Shown piece by piece: positions 49,649 to 58,299 of a stretch of DNA of 64,000 nucleotides; the stretch's first letter is position 1, and the number at the start of each line of letters is the position of its first letter. The DNA lies in NCBI RefSeq assembly GCF_900109375.1, contig NZ_FOAB01000001.1, positions 868,001 through 932,000 of the forward strand. Reading direction: 5' to 3'. Both the position numbers and the translations under genes were made by a program. The notes under the pieces are model-generated. The model did not search any database. It was not told where the DNA came from and saw nothing but the letters and a program-made list of their open reading frames with translations. This stretch comes from Aquimarina amphilecti (GTDB lineage: Bacteria > Bacteroidota > Bacteroidia > Flavobacteriales > Flavobacteriaceae).

Positions 49649-50731
49649 TTAATATAAAACCTTTTTCATTGTTTCGGTCTTCCTTACAGTTTCTTCCCAT
49701 TCCATTTCAGGAATAGAATCTTTGGTAATTCCTCCTCCAACATATAATATAGCACTATCATCATCCATCTCCATACACCTAAGATTAACGAATAAATTAG
49801 ATTCAGTGCTACCATTGTGATTAATCAGTAATTCTCCTAAAAAACCAGTGTAATATTTTCGCTCATAATACTCATTTTCTAAAATAAATGATTTAGCTCT
49901 TTCTTTTGGTAAACCACAAACTGCAGGAGTTGGATGTATAACGCTTATTACATCATTTATATCCGATTCTTTGTTTTTTAAAACACCTTTAATATCTGTT
50001 TTAAGATGTAATAAAGAGCCTGCCCTATATGTATAGGTTTTAGATCTTTCGATACGATCCACTTTTGGCGAAAGTTCGTTTAAGACAAAATCAGTTACCA
50101 TTGACTGTTCTTCAATTTCTTTAGCTCCCCATTTCACTTCCAAAGAATCTACATAAGGTTGGGTTCCAGCTAAAGCCATTGTACTAAACTCATCTTCTCT
50201 AATAGTCATCAAAGTTTCTGGAGTAGCGCCAAGCCAGATTCCAATTGCTGGATGATACCATAAATAAACAAATGCACTAGAATAGCTCTTAATTAATCTC
50301 TGAAAAATTTTCAGAGGATTCTTATTAGAAAACGATACCTTCTCTTTTCTAGAAACAACCACCTTTTTAAAAAAATCATCCTCGATAGCCTGAATACTAT
50401 TACTAACTAGTTGTAAATAATTTTCTTTAGAAACTGAATTGCTTACGGAATATGATAACCTATCATGAATACCATGTTCAGTCTCATTATTTGATGTAAT
50501 CGAAACACTATAAAATTTACTTTTTTCTTTAGGAATTAAAATTGTTCGCTCTCTATTATCAAAAGGAGCAAAAACAAAGCCAGATGTATTATATGAATCT
50601 AATTCATACAAAAGATTATCATTTTGTAGAAAACAATTTAATTTTTCCTCTTCAGATTTCTTATACACTACGAATGGTAGCTGATCATCCAAATGGGATT
50701 GGATTTTCAGATATAAAGCTGAAATATCCAT
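49649..50731 (-). CDS. menF: Isochorismate synthase
   Basis: A 360-residue chorismate-binding enzyme. The C-terminal half has VVVSRKEKVSF, WLGATPETLMTI with the catalytic Glu, LAGTQPYV, HLKTDIKGVL, IHPTPAVCGLPKERA, YTGFLGELLIN and CMEMDDDSAILYVGGGI, typical of MenF/EntC. It turns chorismate to isochorismate. It is shorter than the E. coli enzyme by its N-terminal region, but all active-site segments are present. It is 2 bp downstream of the thioesterase stop and 54 bp upstream of menD, one operon. Confidence 0.94.
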   Translation of the reverse strand: MDISALYLKIQSHLDDQLPFVVYKKSEEEKLNCFLQNDNLLYELDSYNTSGFVFAPFDNRERTILIPKEKSKFYSVSITSNNETEHGIHDRLSYSVSNSVSKENYLQLVSNSIQAIEDDFFKKVVVSRKEKVSFSNKNPLKIFQRLIKSYSSAFVYLWYHPAIGIWLGATPETLMTIREDEFSTMALAGTQPYVDSLEVKWGAKEIEEQSMVTDFVLNELSPKVDRIERSKTYTYRAGSLLHLKTDIKGVLKNKESDINDVISVIHPTPAVCGLPKERAKSFILENEYYERKYYTGFLGELLINHNGSTESNLFVNLRCMEMDDDSAILYVGGGITKDSIPEMEWEETVRKTETMKKVLY

Positions 50732-50732
50732 A

Positions 50733-51158
50733 TTATTTCGATTTAGGTAAAGCTATAGTGGTTAACTTTACTATGGAGATCAAATTACCTTCTTCATTAC
50801 GTATTTTAATATCCCAAAGTTGAGTCGTCCTCCCTTTATGCACAATCTCTGCTCGTGCATACACATATCCTTCTTTTACACTTTTAACATGATTAGCAGA
50901 AATTTCTAATCCCCTTATATAATACTCCTTTGTATCCAAGAAAATATGTGAAGCAGCACTACCTACACTTTCTGCTAGTGCAACCATAGCTCCACCGTGT
51001 AAAACACCATCAGGCTGATGAACTTTTGATGTCACAGGCATCTTTGCTACTAAATAATCAACGCCTACTTCACAAAAAGAAATATCTAATGTTTCCATTA
51101 ACGTATTCTTGCACATTCTAGCACATTGCTCCAATATCTCTTCTTCGGTTAATTTCAT
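50733..51158 (-). CDS. Hotdog-fold thioesterase, possibly DHNA-CoA thioesterase
   Basis: A 141-residue PaaI/MenI-like protein. It has a central helix with VHQPDGVLHGGAMVALAESVGSAAS (HGG motif, with Glu as catalytic base) and the strands GYVYARAEIVHKGRTTQLWD. As the first gene of a transcript with menF and menD it is the likely hydrolase of 1,4-dihydroxy-2-naphthoyl-CoA (MenI-type). The family also includes phenylacetyl-CoA thioesterases, so the assignment rests on context. It is divergent from the TetR gene. Confidence 0.82.
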   Translation of the reverse strand: MKLTEEEILEQCARMCKNTLMETLDISFCEVGVDYLVAKMPVTSKVHQPDGVLHGGAMVALAESVGSAASHIFLDTKEYYIRGLEISANHVKSVKEGYVYARAEIVHKGRTTQLWDIKIRNEEGNLISIVKLTTIALPKSK

Positions 51159-51227
51159 AAATTAAATTTTAAGTAAAAATAAACAATGGCATTAAATAAT
51201 TCTAACTATATTTAGGTATTATTTTAA

Positions 51228-51235
51228 CGAACGTT
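51228..51235. promoter_or_regulatory. Candidate TetR operator
   Basis: GAACGTTC is a perfect 8-bp palindrome 7 bp before the TetR ATG, in the divergent region with the thioesterase gene. The centre resembles many TetR-family autoregulation sites. Confidence 0.4.
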
Positions 51236-51242
51236 CAATAAA

Positions 51243-51806
51243 ATGCCTAAAACCAAAACATCCAAAGAAGAAGTCCTTGCTAAAGTAATTCCGGTACTTA
51301 GAGAACGAGGTATTTGTAAAAGCAGTATGAGTGAATTAGCAAAAGCTTGTGAAATTCAAAAATCTCATTTCTATTATTATTTTAATAACAAAGAACAATT
51401 GATAAAAGAAGTCTTAGCTACAGTCAATAGTTATTTTAAACATAATTTATTTAAGGTAATTGAAAACAACACCCTTACTACGGATCAAAAATTAAAAAAA
51501 ATTCGCACACTTATTGACAAAATGTTCAAAAACGCCAACAGTGGATGTATTATGGCAAATACCGCATTAGAAACAGCACATTTAGACCCCATTTATAAGG
51601 ATGAGATCAAACACTTTTTCGAAGATTTCATATCTGGTTTACAAATATTACTAACACCTAACTACTCTAAAGAAGAATCACGATCGCTAGCGGAACAAAT
51701 GGTCCAAGATTTAGAAGGTGGAATTCTGTTAATGCGGATCTACAATGATCATAAATACATTAATAATGCTGTTTCTAGAATGGAAAAAATAATACTAAAA
51801 GGATAA
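51243..51806 (+). CDS. TetR/AcrR-family regulator
   Basis: A 187-residue repressor-type protein. The HTH is at about 16-60 (LRERGICKSSMSELAKACEI, QKSHFYYYFNNKEQLIKEVL), the rest a helical ligand domain (MVQDLEGGILLMRIY). It is 2 bp upstream of the next hydrolase gene (coupled translation) and thus probably controls it. The ligand is unknown. A palindrome sits just before its start. Confidence 0.9.
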   Translation: MPKTKTSKEEVLAKVIPVLRERGICKSSMSELAKACEIQKSHFYYYFNNKEQLIKEVLATVNSYFKHNLFKVIENNTLTTDQKLKKIRTLIDKMFKNANSGCIMANTALETAHLDPIYKDEIKHFFEDFISGLQILLTPNYSKEESRSLAEQMVQDLEGGILLMRIYNDHKYINNAVSRMEKIILKG

Positions 51807-51808
51807 TT

Positions 51809-52657
51809 ATGAAATCATTTACTATTCAATCTAACGATGGATACCCTATTTCTGCACACGAGTTTGTTCCTGAATTTTCAAATAACAAAACTATTGTATT
51901 TGCTCCCGCTGTCGCTGTACCTCAAAAGTTTTATTTCAATATAGCCAATTATCTTGCAGAAAAAGGATGTAATGTATTCACTTTTGACTACCGCAGTATT
52001 GGCACTTCTGACTCTAAAAGCATTCAATCTTTAAAAGATCATGGTTTCTTTTCTTGGGCAATGGACTTTAAAGCTATTTCTAAATATGTGAAAACAAAAT
52101 TTCCAAATAATATTCAATATATGATCGGTCATAGTTATGGAGGAAATAGCGTTGGCTTTAGCGATGCATATCAATATTATGATAAATACTTAACTATCGG
52201 ATCGCAATTTGGGTTTTATAAACATTTTACTCCCAGAATGCGCTTTTTAATATATTTAAATTTTAAATTCTTTGTTCCAATTACAACCTCTATTTTAGGA
52301 TATTATCCATCTAGTTGGTTTGGGTTAGGTAGACCATTAACTACCAAAGCTGCCAAAGATTGGGCTACTTTTTTATTACACCCCGATTCGATGTTACATT
52401 TCACTGAAGGCAATTCAGAAACTTATTACCAAAAAATAAAGGAGTCTATGTTACTTATTAGTATAGATGATGACCTTTTTGCTCCCAAAAAATCAGTAGA
52501 CATACTAGGAGAAAGAGTATATAATAATGCCAAAACTACCAGAAAACACTTAAGTCCATCGAATTATAACTTAAAAACAATTGGGCATTTTGATTTTTTT
52601 AGAAAGAAAAATCAAGATATCTTGTGGCCTATAATTGATGAATGGTTTCAACTATAA
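51809..52657 (+). CDS. Alpha/beta hydrolase (serine type)
   Basis: A 282-residue hydrolase of the YdeN/serine aminopeptidase S33 group. The nucleophile elbow is IGHSYGG (Ser near 111), with later Asp in LLISIDDDLFAPKKS and the catalytic His in TIGHFDFFRKK. There is no signal peptide, so it is cytoplasmic. Substrate unknown; an ester or lipid is possible given the TetR regulator. It is followed by a second alpha/beta hydrolase 13 bp downstream, one operon. Confidence 0.85.
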   Translation: MKSFTIQSNDGYPISAHEFVPEFSNNKTIVFAPAVAVPQKFYFNIANYLAEKGCNVFTFDYRSIGTSDSKSIQSLKDHGFFSWAMDFKAISKYVKTKFPNNIQYMIGHSYGGNSVGFSDAYQYYDKYLTIGSQFGFYKHFTPRMRFLIYLNFKFFVPITTSILGYYPSSWFGLGRPLTTKAAKDWATFLLHPDSMLHFTEGNSETYYQKIKESMLLISIDDDLFAPKKSVDILGERVYNNAKTTRKHLSPSNYNLKTIGHFDFFRKKNQDILWPIIDEWFQL

Positions 52658-52670
52658 AAGTGACTAAATT

Positions 52671-53300
52671 ATGCAAAAAGAGGTTGTCTATCAATCCACA
52701 AACACGTTTGATACTCTGAATGAATTAACCGATCAAACCAAGACAGTCTGGTTAGTTTTTCATGGGATTGGGTACCTAAGTAGGTATTTTATTCGTTTAT
52801 TCCAAAGTCTTGATCCGGTAAACAATTATATCATTGCTCCTCAAGCTCCTTCTAAGTATTACAAGAATAATGATTACAAAAGAGTTGGTTCTAGTTGGCT
52901 TACCAAAGAAAATACGCAAACTGAAACTAAAAATGTATTAAATTATATAGATGCTATTATGGAATCTGAAAAATTTCCCTCGTCTATCAATTTTGTTGTT
53001 TTAGGATACTCTCAAGGTGTCAGCATTGCAAGTAGATGGATAGCGAGTAGAAAAATACAACCTAATGCCTTTGTTATGATTTCTGGTGGTTTCCCTAAGG
53101 AACTAAAAAAAGAAGATTTTACTTTTTTAACTAAAACAACCAAAATCACTCATATTCTTGGAGAAAACGATCCTTATTTTGAAATCGACAAGGTAGAAGC
53201 TGAAAAAATACGGGTAAAAGGTATAGTACCTCAAATAGAATTTAGGTCTCATCCTGGAGGTCACGAATTAGATATTGAGTCCTTAAAAAACATTGTTTGA
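52671..53300 (+). CDS. Carboxylesterase/phospholipase-type alpha/beta hydrolase
   Basis: A 209-residue hydrolase related to the acyl-protein thioesterase/carboxylesterase group. It has the oxyanion segment LVFHGIGYLSRYF, the nucleophile elbow VVLGYSQGVSIA (Ser near 114), the Asp region HILGENDPYF and the C-terminal catalytic His in HPGGHELD. Cytoplasmic; it is the third gene of the TetR operon. The pair of hydrolases suggests a detoxification or lipid turnover task, not proved. Confidence 0.86.
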   Translation: MQKEVVYQSTNTFDTLNELTDQTKTVWLVFHGIGYLSRYFIRLFQSLDPVNNYIIAPQAPSKYYKNNDYKRVGSSWLTKENTQTETKNVLNYIDAIMESEKFPSSINFVVLGYSQGVSIASRWIASRKIQPNAFVMISGGFPKELKKEDFTFLTKTTKITHILGENDPYFEIDKVEAEKIRVKGIVPQIEFRSHPGGHELDIESLKNIV

Positions 53301-53426
53301 GGTTAGAATATTCTTTATAAAAAGACAGTTACAAACTAATTTTACTCAACAAAATTCATCTTCATCTAGTAACATTTTGCAATATTAGGACATATACATA
53401 TATAGATTCTAACCAAAATAGTTATT

Positions 53427-54212
53427 ATGATAACCAAATACTGCTTATTCATAACACTAATATGCTTATTCTCTTTTAACTCTGTATACTCTTATAAAGA
53501 TTATTACATCGATCGCGTAACGGGAGAAGAACTTGGATCCGATGGATCTAAAACTAACAATCTAAGAGTCATTGATATCAGAGAATGGAACTACGTAATT
53601 GAAGAAAAGGGAGGACCCAGATCTATTTCAGGAATACAAGAACTACACAAAAATAGTTATGTAGTCACCTTTGATGAAAATCAAATACAAAAAGAAGTAC
53701 AAAGAATTGCTGATGATACTATGAAAGAAGGATTAGAAAATCAGGTTTTCATAGTATTAAATGTCAATAATGGAAAAGTTTCTGCCGTTAGAGATTGGAT
53801 TCCTGAGCTAAAAACTAATAAAGAGATTATAATTAGTACATATAGTGTAGGTCGAAATAGTGCCCCAAGAGTTGGAGAAGGATTAATGCTTCTTGGACAA
53901 TTACACGGTCATCCTAAGGAAATTCAGGAAAACAAAAGAAATGTCAGGTCAGTTTCGGGATTTGACATAGAAGTAGCGAAAGAATTAGGAGTTACCATTT
54001 TTGCAGTTGACGCGTTTAGTTCTTTTGATGTTTTTGAGTCCAGAAAATCAAAGAAAGGTTCGAAATCACTCCACATACATAGTGTAGGAAAGGATGGGAA
54101 AACTAAAAATTTTATTGGTAGAACCTTTGGAAAAAAAGGGGTAAATACTTTTAATTTCTCTAATTATTTTAATTTAATTCTAAGAAGAGAATATCGTGTA
54201 AGAATACTATAG
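53427..54212 (+). CDS. Exported JAMM/JAB-like protein, unknown
   Basis: A 261-residue protein with a signal peptide (YCLFITLICLFSFNSVYS). In the middle, LLGQLHGHPKEIQ is followed by RSVSGFDIEVAKELGVTIFAVD, an arrangement like the JAMM metal site HxHP...SxxD of JAB-domain metalloproteases, here with 14-15 residues between His and Ser rather than the usual 7-10. The C-terminus has a charged loop (KSKKGSKSLHIHSVGKDGK) and strands. It is not a recognised family by name. It could be a secreted isopeptidase or a divergent toxin-like domain. Single gene on the plus strand. Confidence 0.6.
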   Translation: MITKYCLFITLICLFSFNSVYSYKDYYIDRVTGEELGSDGSKTNNLRVIDIREWNYVIEEKGGPRSISGIQELHKNSYVVTFDENQIQKEVQRIADDTMKEGLENQVFIVLNVNNGKVSAVRDWIPELKTNKEIIISTYSVGRNSAPRVGEGLMLLGQLHGHPKEIQENKRNVRSVSGFDIEVAKELGVTIFAVDAFSSFDVFESRKSKKGSKSLHIHSVGKDGKTKNFIGRTFGKKGVNTFNFSNYFNLILRREYRVRIL

Positions 54213-54258
54213 TGTTATCTCAATTTTAACAATAGCTTTAAAAAAACTACATTATAGT

Positions 54259-54633
54259 TTATAAAGCATCTTTCAAAACTCTTGTATTTACAGTATCATA
54301 TATGATAGTTAATTTTTGAATTTTATTGTCTTTCGTAAGCTCCAATATATCAACAACTTTAAAAGCTACTTTGCTTTTATTTTTAAGTATCCATTCATAA
54401 TCAAATAATAAAGAAATACGATTAGTGTTCTTCTCCAAAAAAACACCATCTAGATGAAGTTTTGAAGAATTTGTGTCTTCAGACAAAACTTTATAAAATT
54501 TAGATGCCGATAATGTTCCATACAAAGGAGACACTACAGTTCCATTATCAGCAAACAAATCGATTATTTGACCAACATCACCCTTTTCGAGTAAAAAAAG
54601 ATATTTCTTTGCTATTTCCTCCTTAGTTATCAT
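54259..54633 (-). CDS. NTF2-like (SnoaL-type) protein
   Basis: A 124-residue protein with the NTF2 pattern: ITKEEIAKKYLFLLEKGDVG, IIDLFADNGTVVSPLYG, and strands RISLLFDYEWILKNKSKVAFKVVDILEL ending IQKLTIIYDT. A hydrophobic pocket is likely; there is no visible catalytic motif. Downstream of the DinB gene by 7 bp on the same strand, so the two are one transcript. Confidence 0.76.
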   Translation of the reverse strand: MITKEEIAKKYLFLLEKGDVGQIIDLFADNGTVVSPLYGTLSASKFYKVLSEDTNSSKLHLDGVFLEKNTNRISLLFDYEWILKNKSKVAFKVVDILELTKDNKIQKLTIIYDTVNTRVLKDAL

Positions 54634-54640
54634 TAATTTC

Positions 54641-55153
54641 TCAAAGATATCTTTCCTTAATCACTTCTACGTGATGATTCTGATGACCAGAAAGTATATA
54701 CCCTGCTGCTCTAGTACTCATTGGACTACCACTCGCCTCTCCTATTTGAGTCAACATATCTGTTGTAAATCGCTTATATAATGTAATTGAACTATTCCTT
54801 ACTGCTTCGAAATCTTCGATAAGTTCTTCAGCACTATATGTATTCGCATTAGAATTAGGAACATAAGCATCTTGATCAAATCCTATCAAGGGTTCTTGGT
54901 CTTTTCTCGCAAATCGAAGTGCTCTATATGAAAATATACGTTCTGTATCAATTATATGCTGTATCACCTCTGCTATGGTCCATTTACCATCTTCATAAGC
55001 ATAAGTCAATTTTTCCTTAGGGATAGCGTTTACAAAATCAATAAACTTCTTCTTTCCTAGCTGTAATCCTTCTATGATATTATTACTTTCTGCTTTGTCT
55101 ATAAAACTTCCGTAATATGGATTATATTCTCCTTGTGCAAGTAATGATTGCAT
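54641..55153 (-). CDS. DinB-family protein
   Basis: A 170-residue four-helix DinB/YfiT-like protein. It has WTIAEVIQHIIDTERIFSYR with the first His ligand and SGHQNHHVEVIKERYL with further His ligands, giving the DinB three-His metal site. Some members are metal-dependent thiol transferases (bacillithiol or mycothiol type); the substrate is unknown. It precedes the NTF2-like gene. Confidence 0.87.
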   Translation of the reverse strand: MQSLLAQGEYNPYYGSFIDKAESNNIIEGLQLGKKKFIDFVNAIPKEKLTYAYEDGKWTIAEVIQHIIDTERIFSYRALRFARKDQEPLIGFDQDAYVPNSNANTYSAEELIEDFEAVRNSSITLYKRFTTDMLTQIGEASGSPMSTRAAGYILSGHQNHHVEVIKERYL

Positions 55154-55258
55154 ATATAACTATTTATAAATTATGTCGAAATTTACTAATTCTAGAAACA
55201 TTCATTGATTGCATTAACAGTTATTTATAAGATAAGCGGATTATACTAAATAGTTAAT

Positions 55259-56305
55259 TTATTTTTTAGCATCAATAAACTTTATTGCCTCCATAACATT
55301 CTTGTCTTTAGTTAAATCTTGAAAGTTAGCCTCTTTAATAATCTCTATTTCTGGTTTAATAGTTTTGGTAAACCTCGCAGATTTATCTGTCGCATAGCTT
55401 AATGTTATCGCGGCTTTTGTTTTAAATGGCAATTCAAATAAATCATTAGCAGTAGTCAAACCATAACTTTCCTCACCAATAATCACCGTATTTTTTCTTC
55501 TTCTAATACCTAAAGCTACAAACTCTTCGGCACTAGCGGTCATTACACCTGTTAATAAAACAACAGGGATTTCAGTTTTAGGTTTAGTAGTTGTCTTTAC
55601 TTGCGCTTGTATTTTTTGATCCTCATAATAAATACCATTATCAAGTCCCGAACGATTTTTCACATTCTTATCTGCATCCAAATATAATGACACTGTATTA
55701 TCGCCGATTAAATGGTATAATCCAGCAAGCATGACATTGGAGTTCCCTCCTATGTTTAGTCGTAAATCAATGATCCATCCTTTTATTTTGGTAGAAGTAT
55801 CCACTTTTATGATGGCATCATATATTTTCTGACTTCTTTCATTTAGTTGCTTTTCTGTTGCATTAAGCAAAAGCATTCCTGGAATGAAGACATACCCATA
55901 ATGATCATTAATTACTTTTATGTCAAACTTTGGTTCTTCACTGTATTTTGCCAATAAACTACTGTGTAAATCTTCTTTAGTAATTTGTCTTTTGAGACTA
56001 CTTTGATACATTTTTTTCTCTGAAAAAAGCAATAAATGATCTCCTTTAATAGTATCAAAAAGTTTCGCGCAAACCTCTAATGATTCCTCGAAAGTACTTT
56101 TCTTCAAAGCTTCTTTTTTTACAAATGGTTTTATTTCACTCCAGTTAACATTTTTTCGATATAAATAATTAGCTTCTAATTGTTCAAAAAAACTATCATA
56201 AAATATATTAATACTGTCTTGAACGGATTCAACTTTTTCTTGACTGTAGCTCTTTGAATAAAATACTGAAATGGTAATGATTACGACTGAAAAAAATCTT
56301 TTCAT
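55259..56305 (-). CDS. S41 family serine peptidase
   Basis: A 348-residue exported peptidase with a signal peptide (MKRFFSVVIITISVFYSKS). The catalytic part is about 150-340: GWIIDLRLNIGGNSNVMLAG, VVLLTGVMTASAEEFVALGI with the active Ser, and VIIGEESYGLTTANDLFEL. This is the C-terminal-processing-like, tricorn-core type of S41. The PDZ domain typical of CtpA is not seen. It may degrade peptides in the periplasm. It lies downstream of the AraC-type gene, which may control it. Confidence 0.86.
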   Translation of the reverse strand: MKRFFSVVIITISVFYSKSYSQEKVESVQDSINIFYDSFFEQLEANYLYRKNVNWSEIKPFVKKEALKKSTFEESLEVCAKLFDTIKGDHLLLFSEKKMYQSSLKRQITKEDLHSSLLAKYSEEPKFDIKVINDHYGYVFIPGMLLLNATEKQLNERSQKIYDAIIKVDTSTKIKGWIIDLRLNIGGNSNVMLAGLYHLIGDNTVSLYLDADKNVKNRSGLDNGIYYEDQKIQAQVKTTTKPKTEIPVVLLTGVMTASAEEFVALGIRRRKNTVIIGEESYGLTTANDLFELPFKTKAAITLSYATDKSARFTKTIKPEIEIIKEANFQDLTKDKNVMEAIKFIDAKK

Positions 56306-56404
56306 AACTATGGTTTTTAAATTTCACTTCTTCAAAACTATAGGCTATGAAAAGAAAAACACTTCTAAAAAAAGACAAGAATGTCCAGAAAAAAAATATT
56401 GGAC

Positions 56405-57451
56405 TTATTCGTTTTTATGATTCTTCTTGTACTGCGTAGGAGTTAGACCTGTTACTTTCTTAAAAACAGCATTAAAAGATGATTTAGAACTAAAACCCGC
56501 TTTTTCTGAAATCGCAAGTAATGTAAATTTTTCTTGATCAGAAGAAATTAATAATTTTTTTACTTTTTCTACTCTATATGCATTTATAAAATCAGTAAAA
56601 GACATATGATAAGTATTATGAATATATAATGATAATTCCTTTTCAGATATTGATAATAGCAAAGCCAAGTCAGAAACTTTGAAATTTCGATTTGTAAAGG
56701 CTTCTTTATCTATTATAAAATGTTCTATTCTATTTTTTAGCAAATCATCTTCTTCCCCTACTACCTCATTAAAATTAAAAGTTTTAAATAATAAGTTTGA
56801 TTTTGTAAAACCAATAAAACCTATCCAATAGATATACACTGAATTTAATACTAAGATGATGTAATAAAATTTTCCGCTATGCTGTAATTCAAAGGAGTTA
56901 GCAATAATCTGATGCAATAAATTAAAAATAATAACAATTACAAACATTTTAGAAAAGACCAGCAGCCATTCCCAATTCTTTTTAGTTGAAACAGATCCTT
57001 TTATTAATTTCTTTCTACTTTTAATAAACCTAAGCACACCTATCATAACCAATAGATTAAAAACAAGGTACACAAACTCGTTATATAGAAAAAAGCCGCT
57101 TTTATACACATTCCAAAAAATATCTTTATCAATACCAGTGTGAAGTATAAAATACCAGTATGCTCTTAGTAAACCATAAATAATAGCAGGAATAAATAAG
57201 ATAAACTCATAGGAAAAAATAGCTTTTTCTTTTTTTGAAACCTGGCTTTTGATATAGAAATAAAATCCTACAGCCATCAAATATTTGTAAGGAAAAGGAA
57301 AAGAAGCTAAAGGGATGAAACCCACTGAATCAACCCCCATATACAATAAAGCATATCTTAAATTATAAAAAGATAACGAAAATAAAAACAAGGTGTAAAA
57401 CCAAAATGCTCTTTTATTTTCTTTTCTTTTCGAAAATAAATATACACACAA
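56405..57451 (-). CDS. 7TM-AraC-type membrane-bound regulator
   Basis: The visible ORF is 348 residues: six or seven TM helices at the N-terminus, then an AraC HTH (about 250-345) with VSDLALLLSISEKELSLYIHNTYH and AISEKAGFSSKSSFNAVFKKVTG. It is a membrane-anchored AraC regulator. The only usual start in frame is TTG 57451, inside the expected first helix. The frame continues open upstream with codons for LNIIVLFGAIQGFTL, the usual start of this family, yet no ATG, GTG or TTG precedes it. A noncanonical start near 57510 or an altered start is possible. The DNA-alkylation gene ends at 57528. Confidence 0.78.
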   Translation of the reverse strand: MCVYLFSKRKENKRAFWFYTLFLFSLSFYNLRYALLYMGVDSVGFIPLASFPFPYKYLMAVGFYFYIKSQVSKKEKAIFSYEFILFIPAIIYGLLRAYWYFILHTGIDKDIFWNVYKSGFFLYNEFVYLVFNLLVMIGVLRFIKSRKKLIKGSVSTKKNWEWLLVFSKMFVIVIIFNLLHQIIANSFELQHSGKFYYIILVLNSVYIYWIGFIGFTKSNLLFKTFNFNEVVGEEDDLLKNRIEHFIIDKEAFTNRNFKVSDLALLLSISEKELSLYIHNTYHMSFTDFINAYRVEKVKKLLISSDQEKFTLLAISEKAGFSSKSSFNAVFKKVTGLTPTQYKKNHKNE

Positions 57452-57527
57452 GGTAAAACCTTGTATTGCACCAAAAAGAACTATGATATTTAAGACTGTA
57501 TAGTTTATAGTATTCCTTTTATTAAAC

Positions 57528-58235
57528 TCATTTTTTTGGTCTATACATATTTCTCGGGTAATCAGAGATGCGTACGTTTTCTTTTTGCAATTCGTTTAAT
57601 GCGTCTTTTGCTATCCAAACTGCGGAAGCATTCTTTGATTCTAATAACTGATTAGCAACTTTGATTGCTCTTTTATTTAAATCTTTATTTCGTTTTCCTA
57701 TATTTCTCAAAGCCCAATTTATTGCTTTTTTCACATATAATCTTTCATCATTTGCTTCTTTTTTAATAATTGGAAAAAACTGTTCAAATAAATCATTATC
57801 TGATTTTTTATCAGCCATACAATACGCAGCCATAATTGCAAAACCAGCTCTTTTTTCGAATTCAGGTTCTCTTTTTGCCCAATCAATTATTTTAGCCAAC
57901 GCAAAATTACTTTTAGAAAATAATCCCATACAGAAACTATCGCAAACTTCCCAATTTTCGAATGTTCTCACCCACTTCTCCATTAACTCTTCGGTAAGAT
58001 CATTTGGGTTAAACAATTTGCTACATAGCAACCTACCTTCATATATACCACTATCAAAAAGCTTAAGAGCAAGAGCATTCCTATTCTTTCCAATCTCTTT
58101 TGCTAATTCTTTTAAATCTTTGTGATATATTCCTAAGGAATTATGAGATACAATACCAAACTTCTTTTGTTTATAAACTACTTTACTCCTGTCTTCAAGT
58201 GTATATAAATAAGCTATGATTTCTTCGTACGTCAC
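57528..58235 (-). CDS. AlkD-like DNA alkylation repair protein
   Basis: A 235-residue HEAT-like helical repeat protein. It has the family segments LYTLEDRSKVVYKQKKFGI, NRNALALKLFDSGIYEGRLL, WVRTFENWEVCDSFCMGLF and VKKAINWALRNIGKRN. AlkD proteins remove 3-methyladenine-type lesions without base flipping. Conserved Trp and Asp positions appear present but the exact catalytic Asp cannot be set here. The opposite strand carries a long shadow frame, not a gene. Confidence 0.88.
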   Translation of the reverse strand: MTYEEIIAYLYTLEDRSKVVYKQKKFGIVSHNSLGIYHKDLKELAKEIGKNRNALALKLFDSGIYEGRLLCSKLFNPNDLTEELMEKWVRTFENWEVCDSFCMGLFSKSNFALAKIIDWAKREPEFEKRAGFAIMAAYCMADKKSDNDLFEQFFPIIKKEANDERLYVKKAINWALRNIGKRNKDLNKRAIKVANQLLESKNASAVWIAKDALNELQKENVRISDYPRNMYRPKK

Positions 58236-58299
58236 TTTCTATTACTAAATTGATTCTAAAAAAACATCTTATAAAGCATAAGCTAAAATAGTAGTTATT

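Noticed and set aside
53301..53414. Inverted GGTTAGAAT / ATTCTAACC about 95 bp apart
   Set aside because: The 9-bp arms are far apart and flank a gap with no other sign of mobility or hairpin; likely chance.
57661..58125. 154-residue ORF opposite the AlkD-like gene
   Set aside because: It is long but Ser/Phe/Leu-rich and purely antisense to a well-supported protein; no signal or family is seen.
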